Origin: Dyadobacter psychrotolerans
GTDB taxonomy: Bacteria > Bacteroidota > Bacteroidia > Cytophagales > Spirosomataceae
Reading direction: 5' to 3'
NCBI RefSeq assembly: GCF_004349265.1
Contig: NZ_SMFL01000003.1
Location: 248,001 to 312,000, forward strand
Length of the DNA: 64,000 nt
Part shown: piece after piece, positions 34,220 through 44,224 of the stretch
Numbering within the stretch: position 1 is the first letter of the stretch
How the letters are laid out: each line of letters begins with the position of its first letter
Position numbers and translations under genes: made by a program
The notes under the pieces: generated by a model
Told to the model about the DNA's origin: nothing
The model's input: the letters and a program-made list of their open reading frames with translations, nothing else
Database searches by the model: none

Positions 34220-35386
34220 TCATTCTTCATGCAAAGCCACTGCCGGATGTATCCTTGAAGCCTGCCGGCTTGGATACCAGGCACAAAGCGTCACAATCAG
34301 AAAAATGATGATGGATGCGGCAATGATGGCTGTTACATATATTCCGCTCGCAATATCAAAAACATTCATAATTGGAAACTGAGCTGCAAAAACAAGTCCG
34401 ATGATCATACTGAAAGCTGCCAAAACCCATATTTCTCCCAAAAACTGGATAGCCACTTTCCCTTCCGTCGCGCCCATTGCACGACGCAATCCGATTTCTC
34501 CTCGTCTTCTCGCAATACTAAGATTTAGAATTCCAAACAAACCGAGCGCAACATTCGTCAGCAGAAAACCACTTACAATCAAAAATATAATAACAGGGAC
34601 CAAAGTCAGTTTATGTCTATTTTCACGTGATTCTTTCAGATAACTTACTTCTATTCCCCAGCCCGGTAACATAACTGCTACATCCTTTACAAGCTTGGCT
34701 TCAAAATCCGCATCCGTTCCCGGTTTCACTCTCATCAAAAAGTTCGAATCCCAATCATTATCGTCAGTCAGTACTTCAAACATCGCGGGGTCATTGGCCA
34801 TAAATTCTCCTTTTGCTTTAAAATTGTCGATTACACCAATGACCTTAAACGAAGTTTTATCATCCTTTTTGATAATCCTGCCCAGAGGATTTTCACTCTC
34901 AAACAGCTTTTCCTTCATTTTCCCATTAATAACAATTGGAATGGACTTCGCTACCTTATCCTCTTTTTTATACCATCTTCCTGCAGCTAATGGCAACGAA
35001 AGTGTTGTACTAAAATTCTCATCGGTACGATATTGATCCGTCAGGACGCTCACTTTGTTGTACGTTACTGAATTGTTCATCTGATTTGCAGAAAAAGGAG
35101 TGTTACTGCTCATGCGTGATACAGATTCCACTTCCGGATAAGCTTTTACATGTTGCATAATGCGCTGTAATTTCGCAGCTACTTTGGTTGTATCCTGATT
35201 ATTGTCCAGGTCAAGATTCCAGACAGATTCATATTCAAATCCAATCGGCTCCATATAATTGCTAACGTTGTAAACGATGAGCGACAGTACCCCGAACAGC
35301 ACCATAAAAGAAGCCCAGATCTCAATGATCAGCAGAGAATGCGTTCCCTTTTTATTCCAGATTAACTTAAATAAATGTCGTAACAT
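34220..35386 (-). CDS. MacB-like ABC transporter permease (FtsX domain)
   Basis: A 388-residue protein counted from the ATG at 35386 (MLRHLFKLIWNKKGTHSLLI). A longer in-frame start at 35494 would overlap the next permease and lacks sense as a leader. There is one N-terminal membrane helix, a periplasmic MacB_PCD domain of about 220 residues, and three C-terminal helices with the FtsX motif (RRRGEIGLRRAMGAT). It is one of two permeases of the exporter encoded with the ATPase at 36855. Confidence 0.88.
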   Translation of the reverse strand: MLRHLFKLIWNKKGTHSLLIIEIWASFMVLFGVLSLIVYNVSNYMEPIGFEYESVWNLDLDNNQDTTKVAAKLQRIMQHVKAYPEVESVSRMSSNTPFSANQMNNSVTYNKVSVLTDQYRTDENFSTTLSLPLAAGRWYKKEDKVAKSIPIVINGKMKEKLFESENPLGRIIKKDDKTSFKVIGVIDNFKAKGEFMANDPAMFEVLTDDNDWDSNFLMRVKPGTDADFEAKLVKDVAVMLPGWGIEVSYLKESRENRHKLTLVPVIIFLIVSGFLLTNVALGLFGILNLSIARRRGEIGLRRAMGATEGKVAIQFLGEIWVLAAFSMIIGLVFAAQFPIMNVFDIASGIYVTAIIAASIIIFLIVTLCAWYPSRQASRIHPAVALHEE

Positions 35387-35490
35387 GGCTGTGATTATAT
35401 AATGAAAAATAGAATGTATAAAACGGAGAAGGGGCTCGGAATTTGGGTATCGTAATATAGTAGCTATTTTCTCTATCAGCCCCCCGGCCA

Positions 35491-36735
35491 TCACGCCTTC
35501 AGCGCATCAACAATTTTTAGTTTCGACATCCTGAATGCCGGCAAAACGCCTGATAAGAGTCCAAAAATCAAGCACACCATCACACTTATAAAAAACACGG
35601 TGAAGTTGATCGTCAGATCCGCATAAGGAATCCAGCCGCTGATATTTATCATGTAAATAATGAGAAATGAAAATCCCAGGGCAAAAACTCCGCCAATGAA
35701 TGTGATGAAAATATTTTCAACAATAAACTGCCAGAGCAGAGCTTTGGAGGGAGCGCCAAAAGCTTTTCTAACCCCAATCTCGGAAGCCCTTTCCAGGATT
35801 CTGCTCACGTTTACATTAATCAGGTTGATAGCAGGTAACCCCATAAACATCATCACGACGAATACCACAATGGTATAAAATAGGAACTTTTGAGAATCGT
35901 TCCGGGCGAATGTTTTTATAAAATGCTCAAAATATTTTTCTGCCCTAACGATCAGTACCGTAAACTTCTGTCCATCTGCAATTTCTGTATCCGGTATTCC
36001 GGAAATATTCCTGTCAAATTCCGACTGTATTCCTGCCATATCCGATTCATCTTTGGCCAGCGCAATCGCGATATATCTGCCTCTCATTCCCTTACTTTCA
36101 TAATTGCTTTTGGGAGCGGTGTAAGGAAAGTAAATATCCCCATACGTGTAGACCCGTGTTACAGGGCTGCCTTTTACAACGCCTATGATTCTGTACTTTA
36201 TATTTTCAACCTCTATGCTCTTTCCTACAACCGGTTTGTTGTCGTCCTCGAAATATTGTTTTCGAAGCGCATCCGTAATAACCGCTACATGATCTCCGCT
36301 GTTAATGTTCTGAATATTATAGGGTTTCCCCTCCAAAAAATCGAAACTGACTACATCCCAAAATTCTGCATCTGTATATTTGGTATTCAGTTTTATTCTT
36401 TTTCCATTTATGTAGGTATTGGAAAAACTAAAATTGGATACGACCGTAACCTTTTCAGCAGTCTTAAGAGATTTGGCATATTTTTCTAAAAAGTTAAAAC
36501 TAGCAGGACCCGACGACATCGAAGTTCCGGAAGAGTCCGTTTGTAAGACATTAGCAATGTAAAGAGATCGGAACCTTTTATTTTCAGGATAGTGAGTTCC
36601 AAAAAGATGATCCAGAAACGAGGTCAAAACCATCAGTACAGTCAGCGTAAGACTGATACCAAAAAGGGTAATAAATGTATAAAAAGGATGCCGCAGCAAT
36701 ACCTTCCAGGCGATTTTTATATAGTTTAGTAACAT
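35491..36735 (-). CDS. MacB-like ABC transporter permease (FtsX domain)
   Basis: A 414-residue protein with the same MacB_PCD-plus-FtsX layout: N-terminal helix (HPFYTFITLFGISLTLTVLM), a large periplasmic domain and three C-terminal helices with RASEIGVRKAFGAPSKALLW. It likely pairs with the neighbouring permease to form a heterodimer served by the ATPase encoded 120 nt upstream. Confidence 0.9.
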   Translation of the reverse strand: MLLNYIKIAWKVLLRHPFYTFITLFGISLTLTVLMVLTSFLDHLFGTHYPENKRFRSLYIANVLQTDSSGTSMSSGPASFNFLEKYAKSLKTAEKVTVVSNFSFSNTYINGKRIKLNTKYTDAEFWDVVSFDFLEGKPYNIQNINSGDHVAVITDALRKQYFEDDNKPVVGKSIEVENIKYRIIGVVKGSPVTRVYTYGDIYFPYTAPKSNYESKGMRGRYIAIALAKDESDMAGIQSEFDRNISGIPDTEIADGQKFTVLIVRAEKYFEHFIKTFARNDSQKFLFYTIVVFVVMMFMGLPAINLINVNVSRILERASEIGVRKAFGAPSKALLWQFIVENIFITFIGGVFALGFSFLIIYMINISGWIPYADLTINFTVFFISVMVCLIFGLLSGVLPAFRMSKLKIVDALKA

Positions 36736-36854
36736 GAGGCTTTCAAAAATTTTGAATGATGACCGGGTCGCCGGTGCGATAAGAGGATGATAGAATATGA
36801 AGAAACATCAACTCATTGCAGTGACGACTCATTCTATCAGTGAATATTCAACAT

Positions 36855-37517
36855 TTATAAAACCTGCGTTCCGTCGAAGAGCCGTACCAGCCGGTGTGTC
36901 CTTTTTGCCATTGCGTCGTCGTGAGTTACCATGACTATCGTGGCTCCTCCTTCATTTAAACTTTGCAGAATGTTTAATATCTCATTTCCCATGGCACTGT
37001 CCAGGTTACCTGTTGGTTCGTCGGCAAGAATGATTTCGGGTTTACCAACAATGGCACGGGCAATAGCAACACGTTGTTTTTGTCCACCCGATAGTTGTTT
37101 CGGAAAATGTTTCATCCGGTTGCTCAGGCCTACCTTCTCCAATGCTTCCTGCGCCAGTTCGCGGCGTTCTTTTGCTGTACTGCTTCGGTAAAGCAATGGA
37201 ATTTCAACATTGTCAATCACCGACAGATCATTGATCAGGTGAAAGCTTTGGAAGATAAAACCAAGTTTCTGGTTCCGCAGATGTGCCAGGTTTTTTTCAC
37301 TATATTTTTCAACGCGGCTTCCGTCAATTTCGATGATCCCTTTTGAAGGCTCATCCAGCAATCCCATGATGTTCAGCAGCGTACTTTTGCCGCAGCCCGA
37401 AGGGCCCATAATGGAAATAAATTCTCCCTTTTTTACATCCAGATTGATGTTGTTCAGGGCCAGTGTTTCAATCGAACTGGTACGATAGACTTTCTCAACG
37501 TTTTGTAGTTTTATCAT
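36855..37517 (-). CDS. ABC transporter ATP-binding protein (MacB/LolD-type)
   Basis: A 220-residue ATPase with Walker A GPSGCGKSTLLN, signature QLSGGQKQRVAIARA, Walker B IILADEPTGNLDS and H-loop VMVTHDD. Pairing with MacB-type permeases, a membrane-fusion protein and a TolC-like channel in the same operon indicates a tripartite mechanotransmission exporter. The cargo is unknown; antibiotics, peptides or lipoproteins are possible. Confidence 0.95.
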   Translation of the reverse strand: MIKLQNVEKVYRTSSIETLALNNINLDVKKGEFISIMGPSGCGKSTLLNIMGLLDEPSKGIIEIDGSRVEKYSEKNLAHLRNQKLGFIFQSFHLINDLSVIDNVEIPLLYRSSTAKERRELAQEALEKVGLSNRMKHFPKQLSGGQKQRVAIARAIVGKPEIILADEPTGNLDSAMGNEILNILQSLNEGGATIVMVTHDDAMAKRTHRLVRLFDGTQVL

Positions 37518-37659
37518 GGCTGTGTTTGTGTTTATTTTTACCGCAGTGGACGCAAATGTTTTCGCAATGGACGCTAGGATTCTTCCTTGCTACATTTATT
37601 ATAACTATGGCGTCAATTGCATATCCTATAGTGTCTATTGCTCCGAGCCGCCGGTGCGG

Positions 37660-39111
37660 TTAGCTTTTATATCTTATTTTCTCATTTTTTTCAAAATCAT
37701 AAAGCGTCAGCAATCTTAGACTATAATACGATTGCCAGTAATCCCTCAGTGCCAGAATATAATCTCTTCTTGCACGGTCTTTTTCCTGCATGGCAATTCC
37801 CAGGTCAGTCACACTCAGATCACTTAAAATAAACCTGTCCCGGGCAATCTGGTAGCGGCTTGCTGCAATTCCATCAGTCAGCTTGGTTAATTTGGCTTGC
37901 TTTTGCAACATTTGTAAGAGCGTTACCTGTGTAAAAATCTGCTGTTCAAAAGTCAGTTTATCCTGCTCCACCGACTGCTGTACAAATTCCTGATTGGCTT
38001 TTGCTATTTCAGTTCGCGCTTTATTGCGTCCCCAGGTCATAATCGGCAGTGTAAACTGTAATTCGACAAACTCCCTGTCCTGCGGATTTTTATACACTTC
38101 GGCCGGCCGGTTTCCCTGATTAGATAAACCAAAGGTCGCCTGCAAAGAAGCATTCAAACCATTTTCTTTTCGGGCTCGAAGCGTTTCCCTTTCCGCCTCC
38201 AGTATCCTCCTTCTGAAACCGATCGCATCGGCACGGTTTGCAAATGCTTCCTGCAACGCAAGTTGCGTACTTATATCAAACTCAATTGCCTCTACCGGAA
38301 TGTCCAGCTCAGGTGTTTTTTCGTCTCTCGAACCCAGGTACATTTTAAGCTGCAATGAAGCCACCGCAGTAGCCTGCTCGGCAGAAGAAAAATCCTTCTG
38401 AGCAGTCAGCAATCCCATTTGCAGCTGCAAAAGATCATTCTGGGATATTTTACCAAGCTGCAATTTTTGTTGAGCAATCTTGTAAAGTGTGTCATTGTTA
38501 CTCCGATTTTTCTCAGCTATCTGTAAGTTAACCTGTGCTACAAGTAAATCAAAATAGTATCCGGTTGCATTGAGGGCAACTTCCTCTAGTGAAGCTATAA
38601 ACTGCTGATTACCTTCCTGAAACTTCAACGGCTCTATCTTTCTGATCCACTTCATTTCATTAAACCTGAGCAGAGGCTGGCTGATACCAATCTCAAAAGG
38701 AACACCATTATAACTCGTTTTATCTCTGGCAAAATCATCAAAACGCTGTAATTCCTGCTGAACAAATATAGTCCCCCCTGTTGCAGCAATGTTTTGGCTC
38801 AGAGATAAATTCAATAGTGAATTATTGTATGAAACCGGCTGAAAAGAAATTGTCCCGTCGGGCTGAACTACTTCAATATACGAACGGGTAAAACCCGGCA
38901 CTTTGCCCCCAAGACTAAGCTGCGGTTTGTAATCTGCAACAAATGAACGGTACTGCCAATAATTGGTTTTCTTCTTTGTTGCCGCCTGTTTGGAAGCGAT
39001 AGATTGTTCGCGCGCAAGCTGCACCACTTCCGCCAGGGTGTACCGTTGAACCTGTGCCGTCACCCAGGAAAATTTAAAGCATATTAGAAAAAGGAAGAAA
39101 AAATGTCTCAT
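37660..39111 (-). CDS. TolC-family outer membrane efflux protein
   Basis: A 483-residue protein from the ATG at 39111, which gives a clear signal peptide (MRHFFFLFLICFKFSWVTAQ); the in-frame ATG at 39153 would extend into the upstream gene. Two OEP-type helical repeats are visible (EVALNATGYYFDLLVAQVNL; ARTEIAKANQEFVQQSVEQD). It forms the outer membrane channel for the exporter. It follows the membrane-fusion gene by 7 nt. Confidence 0.9.
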   Translation of the reverse strand: MRHFFFLFLICFKFSWVTAQVQRYTLAEVVQLAREQSIASKQAATKKKTNYWQYRSFVADYKPQLSLGGKVPGFTRSYIEVVQPDGTISFQPVSYNNSLLNLSLSQNIAATGGTIFVQQELQRFDDFARDKTSYNGVPFEIGISQPLLRFNEMKWIRKIEPLKFQEGNQQFIASLEEVALNATGYYFDLLVAQVNLQIAEKNRSNNDTLYKIAQQKLQLGKISQNDLLQLQMGLLTAQKDFSSAEQATAVASLQLKMYLGSRDEKTPELDIPVEAIEFDISTQLALQEAFANRADAIGFRRRILEAERETLRARKENGLNASLQATFGLSNQGNRPAEVYKNPQDREFVELQFTLPIMTWGRNKARTEIAKANQEFVQQSVEQDKLTFEQQIFTQVTLLQMLQKQAKLTKLTDGIAASRYQIARDRFILSDLSVTDLGIAMQEKDRARRDYILALRDYWQSYYSLRLLTLYDFEKNEKIRYKS

Positions 39112-39118
39112 GTTCAGA

Positions 39119-40393
39119 TCAGTTTTTAATTGAAATTTCTTCCAAATGTTCATACTGATTCATATCGGTCACGATCACTTTTTCTCCAACATGCACTCCG
39201 CTTTTTATCTCGACATAATCAAAATTGGAAAGACCAACTTCCACTTCACGTCTTTGGGCTATGCCGTCCTGCAAAACATAAATAAATTGTTTCCGTTTGC
39301 CCGTAAAGGCCGGGCCGTTAGCAACACGCATTGTTTTAGTGCTCCGGTTGGTCACTACAAAAACTTCCACTTTCATATTTGGCCGAAGTGATTCATTTTT
39401 AGCATTTTCCAGTTGAATGACAAATCCGATGACACCGTCTTTTACAGCAGGTTTTACCTGAGTAATGATTCCGCGCAGAACGGATTCATTTACTTTTACA
39501 ATAACCGGCAGGCCGGCTTTAACCTGATCAGCATAAACATCCGAACACGAACCCTCAACACGAAAAGTGCCCAGATCAGCAACCCTGGCCAACATTTCAC
39601 CTTCATTTACAGATGATCCGATGTTCTCGTTAACCCAGGTAAGTACGCCTTTGCGATCAGCAACGATATCAGCCATTTTAAGCTTGTGCTGCAACTCCTT
39701 CAGATTCTTCCCTTCAATTTGAGCGCCCAATTCCGTTTCACGCAGGCTTGCCCCCATCGACAGACGATTGTAGGAAAGATCGTTTTCCAGTTGCTGTTTT
39801 TCCAGTTCCGCAATTTTTAAGGCATTTTCGGCACGTGTAATATCTTCTTTGGTACCGCCACCGACCTTTTCAAGCCGTTTTGCATCTTCAAGATCCGCTT
39901 TCAGTTTATTGATATTCAGTAGTTTGATTTTGTCACTGATCTCGGCATCGTAAAGGTTTTTGTTGAGTTTCATCCGGAGCTGGTCAATGCCGTTTTTTTT
40001 CAGTTCGAGCTGATCCTGATAACGTTCGAATTCAATTTGGGTTAGTGATTTATCCAGTTCAACAATCGCTTGTCCGGGTTCTACTTTTGTACCGGGCAAA
40101 ATGAGAATGCTTTTGATGCTGGCACGGATCGGACTGGTGATGATTTGTTCGTAAGCAGGAATGACTTCCCCGGTTGCACTTAAAGTATTTTCTACGTCCC
40201 CAGTCTGAACAACCGAGGTTCTGATTCTGGAAATCTCAATAGAACTGCTTAAAAACTTTTTGAAAAAATAAACACCAGCCGCAATGATTACGGCAATCAG
40301 TAATCCTAAAATCCATTTTTTGTTTCGTTCACTTTTGGCAAATTCAGGAGCAACTTCGCGGTCCATTGTCTCTTTTGTTAAATTCTCTTTCAT
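39119..40393 (-). CDS. HlyD/MacA-like periplasmic adaptor protein
   Basis: A 424-residue protein with a cytoplasmic N-terminus, one membrane helix (KKWILGLLIAVIIAAGVYFF), a biotinyl-lipoyl-like strand pair (SPIRASIKSILILPGTKVEP), a coiled-coil hairpin of about 120 residues and beta-barrel domains. It links the permeases to the TolC-like channel and is the first gene of the operon running adaptor-TolC-ATPase-permease-permease. Confidence 0.92.
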   Translation of the reverse strand: MKENLTKETMDREVAPEFAKSERNKKWILGLLIAVIIAAGVYFFKKFLSSSIEISRIRTSVVQTGDVENTLSATGEVIPAYEQIITSPIRASIKSILILPGTKVEPGQAIVELDKSLTQIEFERYQDQLELKKNGIDQLRMKLNKNLYDAEISDKIKLLNINKLKADLEDAKRLEKVGGGTKEDITRAENALKIAELEKQQLENDLSYNRLSMGASLRETELGAQIEGKNLKELQHKLKMADIVADRKGVLTWVNENIGSSVNEGEMLARVADLGTFRVEGSCSDVYADQVKAGLPVIVKVNESVLRGIITQVKPAVKDGVIGFVIQLENAKNESLRPNMKVEVFVVTNRSTKTMRVANGPAFTGKRKQFIYVLQDGIAQRREVEVGLSNFDYVEIKSGVHVGEKVIVTDMNQYEHLEEISIKN

Positions 40394-40470
40394 GGCTAAT
40401 TATCAGAAAAGAGAACAACTTTATGCCAAACCATAAAACACTTAATATCAATTATTTATATAAAAAAGAA

Positions 40471-40500
40471 AACAAAAAAGCCGTGCGATAACGCACGGCC
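40471..40500 (-). terminator. Terminator after the secreted orphan gene
   Basis: GCCGTGCG-ATAA-CGCACGGC (40480-40499) is a perfect 8-bp stem, followed on the minus strand by TTTTTTGTTTTC. It separates the gene at 40554 from the efflux operon. Confidence 0.9.
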
Positions 40501-40553
40501 TGTGTCAGAATGAACAAGAATTTTTGATCTAACATCTTTTATTCCTGTTCAAA

Positions 40554-41816
40554 TCAGGTTTTGAGCTTTTTCTTTTTGGCAGCCGGAAAAAGAACATTAT
40601 TTAAAATCAGACGATATCCTGCCGAATTCGGATGCAGGTTCAGATCGGTAGGTTCCTCTCCTACGCGATGCTGATAATCTTCCGGATCATGTCCGCCATA
40701 AAAGGTAAAAAAGCCTTTTCCATGCGTGCTGTGAATGTATCTGGCTTCTTTTGAAGATTTATTTTCAGCCAATATCACAACTTCGGGTTTAACCACACGG
40801 TTTTTAAATGCAGTAGTTTGGCCTAAAAATCCTTTGATAATGGTTTGATGATTTTGTGTCAGCATACTTGGAACAGGATCCCATTTGGCAGAAAACTGAA
40901 ATAGTGAGAAGAAGTCATTGCTCTCGATAACGCCTCTTTCTTCCGGCTGGTTATCGATGTCCGAAAATTCGATTTCGTATGGATAAGGAATCGTTTTGAA
41001 GTCCTTAAAAGCGAAGGTATTTCCGTAATTCAATTTGTTGTTGGCCGTCGGATCAGCTGGTGATCCGTCGTACATCGTTTCCACAATATCAATTCCATCG
41101 GCAGCAAGGGCAATGTCAAAGGTATCCGTGGCATTACACATGGCGAACATATATCCTCCTCCGGAAACAAATTCGGCAATTCGTTTAGCCACAGCCAGTT
41201 TCATTTGAGGTACATTAGCGAACTGAAACTTTTCAGCAATATTTTCCGCTTCCCGTTTCTGCTCCCGGTACCAGGGGAAATCTTTGTACTGGAAGAACTT
41301 GCCAAACTGCCCGGTAAAATCTTCATGATGCAAATGCAGCCAGTCGTATTCAGGAAGCTTGGTACTTAATACTTCGTCGTCATAAACTACATCGTAAGGA
41401 ATTTCTGCATAAGTTAAAACCAATGTAACTGCGTCGTCCCACGGCAATTTTGACTTTGGCGAATACACAGCAATTTTCGGCGCTTTCTGCAATTTTACGG
41501 CATCCATATTAACATCAGCAGCACTGATCTCAGCAAGGATCTGGCCACCCTGCGCATCAGAAATCACTTCATAACTTACTCCCCGAACCGTCATTTCAGC
41601 AGCAAATTTCTGATTGAAAGGGACCATAAAACTTCCGCCACGGTAATTGAGCAGCCAGTCCATCTCCATTTCGAAATTTTTAAGTATCCAGTAGGAAATA
41701 CCGTACGCCTTTAAATGGTTTTTTTGCGATCCATCCATCGGAATGAGCAATTTATTGGCCCATCCTGCGTTTGAGATCGTCAAAAAAATGATAAGCGGAA
41801 TAAAGAGGCGTGTCAT
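40554..41816 (-). CDS. Secreted protein of a family often named asparagine synthetase B
   Basis: A 420-residue protein from the ATG at 41816, which gives a signal peptide (MTRLFIPLIIFLTISNAGWA); ATG at 41840 is possible. There is no N-terminal Cys amidotransferase motif or SGGxDS-type ATP-pyrophosphatase loop, so the asparagine-synthetase label seen for similar Bacteroidota proteins is not supported. It contains a Rossmann-like start (PKIAVYSPKSKLPWDDAVTL), a glycine-rich segment (VSGGGYMFAMCNATDTFDI) and a C-terminal FFTFYGGHDPEDYQH. It resembles class-I glutamine-amidotransferase-like folds used in secreted ThuA-type proteins, but the function is unknown. Confidence 0.65.
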   Translation of the reverse strand: MTRLFIPLIIFLTISNAGWANKLLIPMDGSQKNHLKAYGISYWILKNFEMEMDWLLNYRGGSFMVPFNQKFAAEMTVRGVSYEVISDAQGGQILAEISAADVNMDAVKLQKAPKIAVYSPKSKLPWDDAVTLVLTYAEIPYDVVYDDEVLSTKLPEYDWLHLHHEDFTGQFGKFFQYKDFPWYREQKREAENIAEKFQFANVPQMKLAVAKRIAEFVSGGGYMFAMCNATDTFDIALAADGIDIVETMYDGSPADPTANNKLNYGNTFAFKDFKTIPYPYEIEFSDIDNQPEERGVIESNDFFSLFQFSAKWDPVPSMLTQNHQTIIKGFLGQTTAFKNRVVKPEVVILAENKSSKEARYIHSTHGKGFFTFYGGHDPEDYQHRVGEEPTDLNLHPNSAGYRLILNNVLFPAAKKKKLKT

Positions 41817-42012
41817 TGGTTTGATTCTTTCACGTATCATTTGCAGCTTTACAGAATATATTTTTTGTTCAAATATTACGGTGCGTTCATCAGTTCAAAG
41901 ATTGCTCCACTATTAATCTGAATGAAAACACAGCTCATAGCGACGACTTACTGATTCGCTTCTGATCTAACGTAATATTACAAAATAATGGTGCATAAGC
42001 TATAATTATCAG

Positions 42013-43257
42013 ATGAATATAAGGGAAAATGTAGATGAAGGTCTGCGCTCTATCCAGTCCAACCTGCTTAGAACTGTTTTAACCGCAATGATTATCGCCA
42101 TCGGAATTACGTCGCTGGTAGGAATCCTGACGGCAATCGAGGGAATCCAGAATTCGGTAAACAGCAGTTTTGCAGATCTGGGAGCCAATACGTTTACAGT
42201 TGCTAATCATGAGGATGACGGCTTCCGCAGAGGTGGACGCCGTGAAAAACAATATCCCGCTATCAACTACACACAGGCTGGTGATTTTGCCCGACATTTC
42301 CGGACTGATTATAAAGGAGTTGTTTCCCTATCTTCTGCCATCGGCGGAGCTGTGCAGGTCAATTACCTTTCTAAAAAAACCAACCCAAACATAAATGTGA
42401 TTGGAGCAGACGAGGAATTCCTGGCCATTAAAGGTTATAAAATTGATCTTGGGAGAAATCTAAGTAAAAATGATCTTGAAAATTCGGTTAACGCAGCCAT
42501 ACTTGGACAGGAAATAGCCAGAAATCTTTTTGGTAATCTTGATCCTGTAAACAAGGAAATTACTTTCATGGGTTCACGATATAAGGTAATCGGGGTTTTG
42601 GAAAAAAAAGGATCACTTGGTGGCGGTACAGATTCTGATCGGGTCATCATTATCCCGCTCGACAACGGCCGCGGACTGGCAGCAAACCGTGAACTTACCT
42701 ATAACATCACGGCTTCCGCCCCCAACATCACGGATGGCGAGCTGATCATTGAAGAAGCACGCGGACTCATGCGCCGTATCCGCGGGGACAAGCTGGGCAG
42801 TGAAGATTCATTCACTTTGGAACGCGCTGATGCGATGGCTAAAAACTTTGAAAACATTACCGGGTATCTGCGGATTGGCGGGTTTGGTATAGGTATTATT
42901 ACGCTGCTTGGCGCATCCATTGCACTGATGAACATCATGCTGGTTTCCGTTACGGAACGTACCAGGGAAATTGGAATTCGCAAATCGCTGGGAGCAACAC
43001 CCGGTGTGATCCGTTTCCAGTTTTTAATTGAGGCAATCGTTGTTTGCATTATAGGCGGTATCGGCGGACTTATTCTCGGCATCCTGATTGGAAATCTTAT
43101 TTCAAATTCCATCAGTGCAGAGAGTTCCTTTGTAGTTCCATGGCTTTGGATGGCGATGGGTATTGCGGTCTGCGTAGTAGTTGGAGTGGTTTCCGGAATT
43201 TATCCGGCGATTAAGGCCTCCAAACTGGATCCGATCGAAGCACTTCGATACGAATAA
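42013..43257 (+). CDS. MacB-like ABC transporter permease
   Basis: A 414-residue protein with an N-terminal helix (LLRTVLTAMIIAIGITSLVG), a MacB_PCD periplasmic domain and three C-terminal helices with the FtsX motif ERTREIGIRKSLGATPGVIR. It has no adjacent ATPase or adaptor, so it presumably uses an ATPase encoded elsewhere, possibly that of the exporter operon at 36.9 kb. It is closer to classical MacB permease domains than the two operon permeases. Confidence 0.92.
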   Translation: MNIRENVDEGLRSIQSNLLRTVLTAMIIAIGITSLVGILTAIEGIQNSVNSSFADLGANTFTVANHEDDGFRRGGRREKQYPAINYTQAGDFARHFRTDYKGVVSLSSAIGGAVQVNYLSKKTNPNINVIGADEEFLAIKGYKIDLGRNLSKNDLENSVNAAILGQEIARNLFGNLDPVNKEITFMGSRYKVIGVLEKKGSLGGGTDSDRVIIIPLDNGRGLAANRELTYNITASAPNITDGELIIEEARGLMRRIRGDKLGSEDSFTLERADAMAKNFENITGYLRIGGFGIGIITLLGASIALMNIMLVSVTERTREIGIRKSLGATPGVIRFQFLIEAIVVCIIGGIGGLILGILIGNLISNSISAESSFVVPWLWMAMGIAVCVVVGVVSGIYPAIKASKLDPIEALRYE

Positions 43258-43321
43258 AAGAGAGAAGCAGACTGAAACTTGAACAGGGTAAAAATTATTA
43301 TCGATTTTTGCGCCAAAATAC

Positions 43322-43351
43322 TTGCTTAATATATTTTTCTGCCTACTTTTG
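43322..43351 (+). promoter_or_regulatory. tRNA-Leu promoter
   Basis: TTG (43322-43324), a 19-nt spacer and TACTTTTG (43344-43351) match the Bacteroidota -33/-7 consensus exactly, 24 nt before the tRNA 5' end. Confidence 0.8.
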
Positions 43352-43374
43352 CACTCCCAACAAGAGAGATCAAT

Positions 43375-43458
43375 GCCCGGATGGCGGAATTGGTAGACGC
43401 GTTGGTCTCAAACACCAATGAGGTTACACTCGTGCCGGTTCGACTCCGGCTCCGGGTA
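43375..43458 (+). tRNA. tRNA-Leu (anticodon CAA)
   Basis: GCCCGGATGGCGGAATTGG starts a class II tRNA. The anticodon stem TTGGT/ACCAA encloses CTCAAAC, giving CAA. A variable arm, T loop TTCGACT and acceptor TCCGGGT with discriminator A follow. CCA is not encoded. Confidence 0.95.
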
Positions 43459-43460
43459 CT

Positions 43461-43504
43461 AAGCCGAACTTTTGTGAGAAATCACTTAAAGTTCGGCTTT
43501 TTTC
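43461..43504 (+). terminator. tRNA-Leu terminator
   Basis: AAGCCGAACTTT and AAAGTTCGGCTT form a stem followed by TTTTTC immediately after the tRNA. Confidence 0.9.
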
Positions 43505-43541
43505 TTGTTCTAAGTCGCTGTTTATGTGAAAGATAAGAGGG

Positions 43542-43899
43542 ATCAAGTCAAAAACAAAGAGCTGAACTTGTCTTTGAGCGCTTCCCAGATATCAAGAAAG
43601 CATATGAGCTGACCATCGAACTTAGCAATATATTCACGAACACGAAAGAAAAGATTTACGGCTTAACAAGATTAGCCAAATAGCATGAAAAGGTCAGACA
43701 ATCTGGCTTCAGGTCATTTAATACGGTCGCCAGATCGATTGAAAACCACTACAAAACCATCGTAAATTATTTCGATAACAGAAGCACCAATGCTTCCGCA
43801 GAATCTTTCAACGCAAAAATCAAAGCATTTAGAAGTCAGTTCCGAGGGGTTCGCAATGTCGAATTCTTCTTGTATCGCCTAACTCAGCTATATGCTTAA
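43542..43899 (+). pseudogene. ISL3-family transposase relic (C-terminal part)
   Basis: The frame reads SQKQRAELVFERFPDIKKAY, continues to TRLAK, a TAG stop at 43681, then HEKVRQSGFRSFNTVARSIE and NASAESFNAKIKAFRSQFRG up to YRLTQLYA and a stop at 43897. This is the C-terminal DDE region of ISL3-type transposases, with the conserved Glu in SAESFNAKIK. About two thirds of the gene is missing. It sits inside a nucleotidyltransferase gene relic on the other strand. Confidence 0.8.
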
Positions 43900-43904
43900 T
43901 CCAA

Positions 43905-44149
43905 GTTAGTCCACAACATTTGGTCTTGATCCGCAATATGGTGGAACAGGCTAAGTCAATTTGGTAAGGAAGCATTAGATCGTCCGGCTCCAGTTCAATC
44001 TTAAACATTTGCGACCAATCGACCGCTGCACCTTTCACCAGATCAATATCTGATCCATTACGGTAATTTCCTTTTGCACAGGATCCATAAAGGATTACTT
44101 CTTCCACCTGCGGGTATTTTTCACCACCACTGAATCTCCACAATCTCAT
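43905..44149 (-). pseudogene. Broken MNT-type minimal nucleotidyltransferase gene
   Basis: Starting at the ATG at 44149 the frame gives EVILYGSCAKGNYRNGSDID, the GS-x10-D-x-D motif of minimal nucleotidyltransferases, up to PYQIDL. It then shifts: a second frame continues SLFHHIADQDQ and is cut off at the ISL3 relic. The missing C-terminus and the frameshift make it non-functional. Its partner relic follows at 44225. Confidence 0.7.
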
Positions 44150-44224
44150 TTTATTTTAAGCCGTAATCCATTCTTTGTCAAATAGATTGCCCTGTCTCCC
44201 ATATCGTTTCTCCTGCATACTATC

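Noticed and set aside
40554..41816. Asparagine synthetase B
   Set aside because: No glutaminase Cys start and no ATP-pyrophosphatase loop; it has a signal peptide and is probably secreted.
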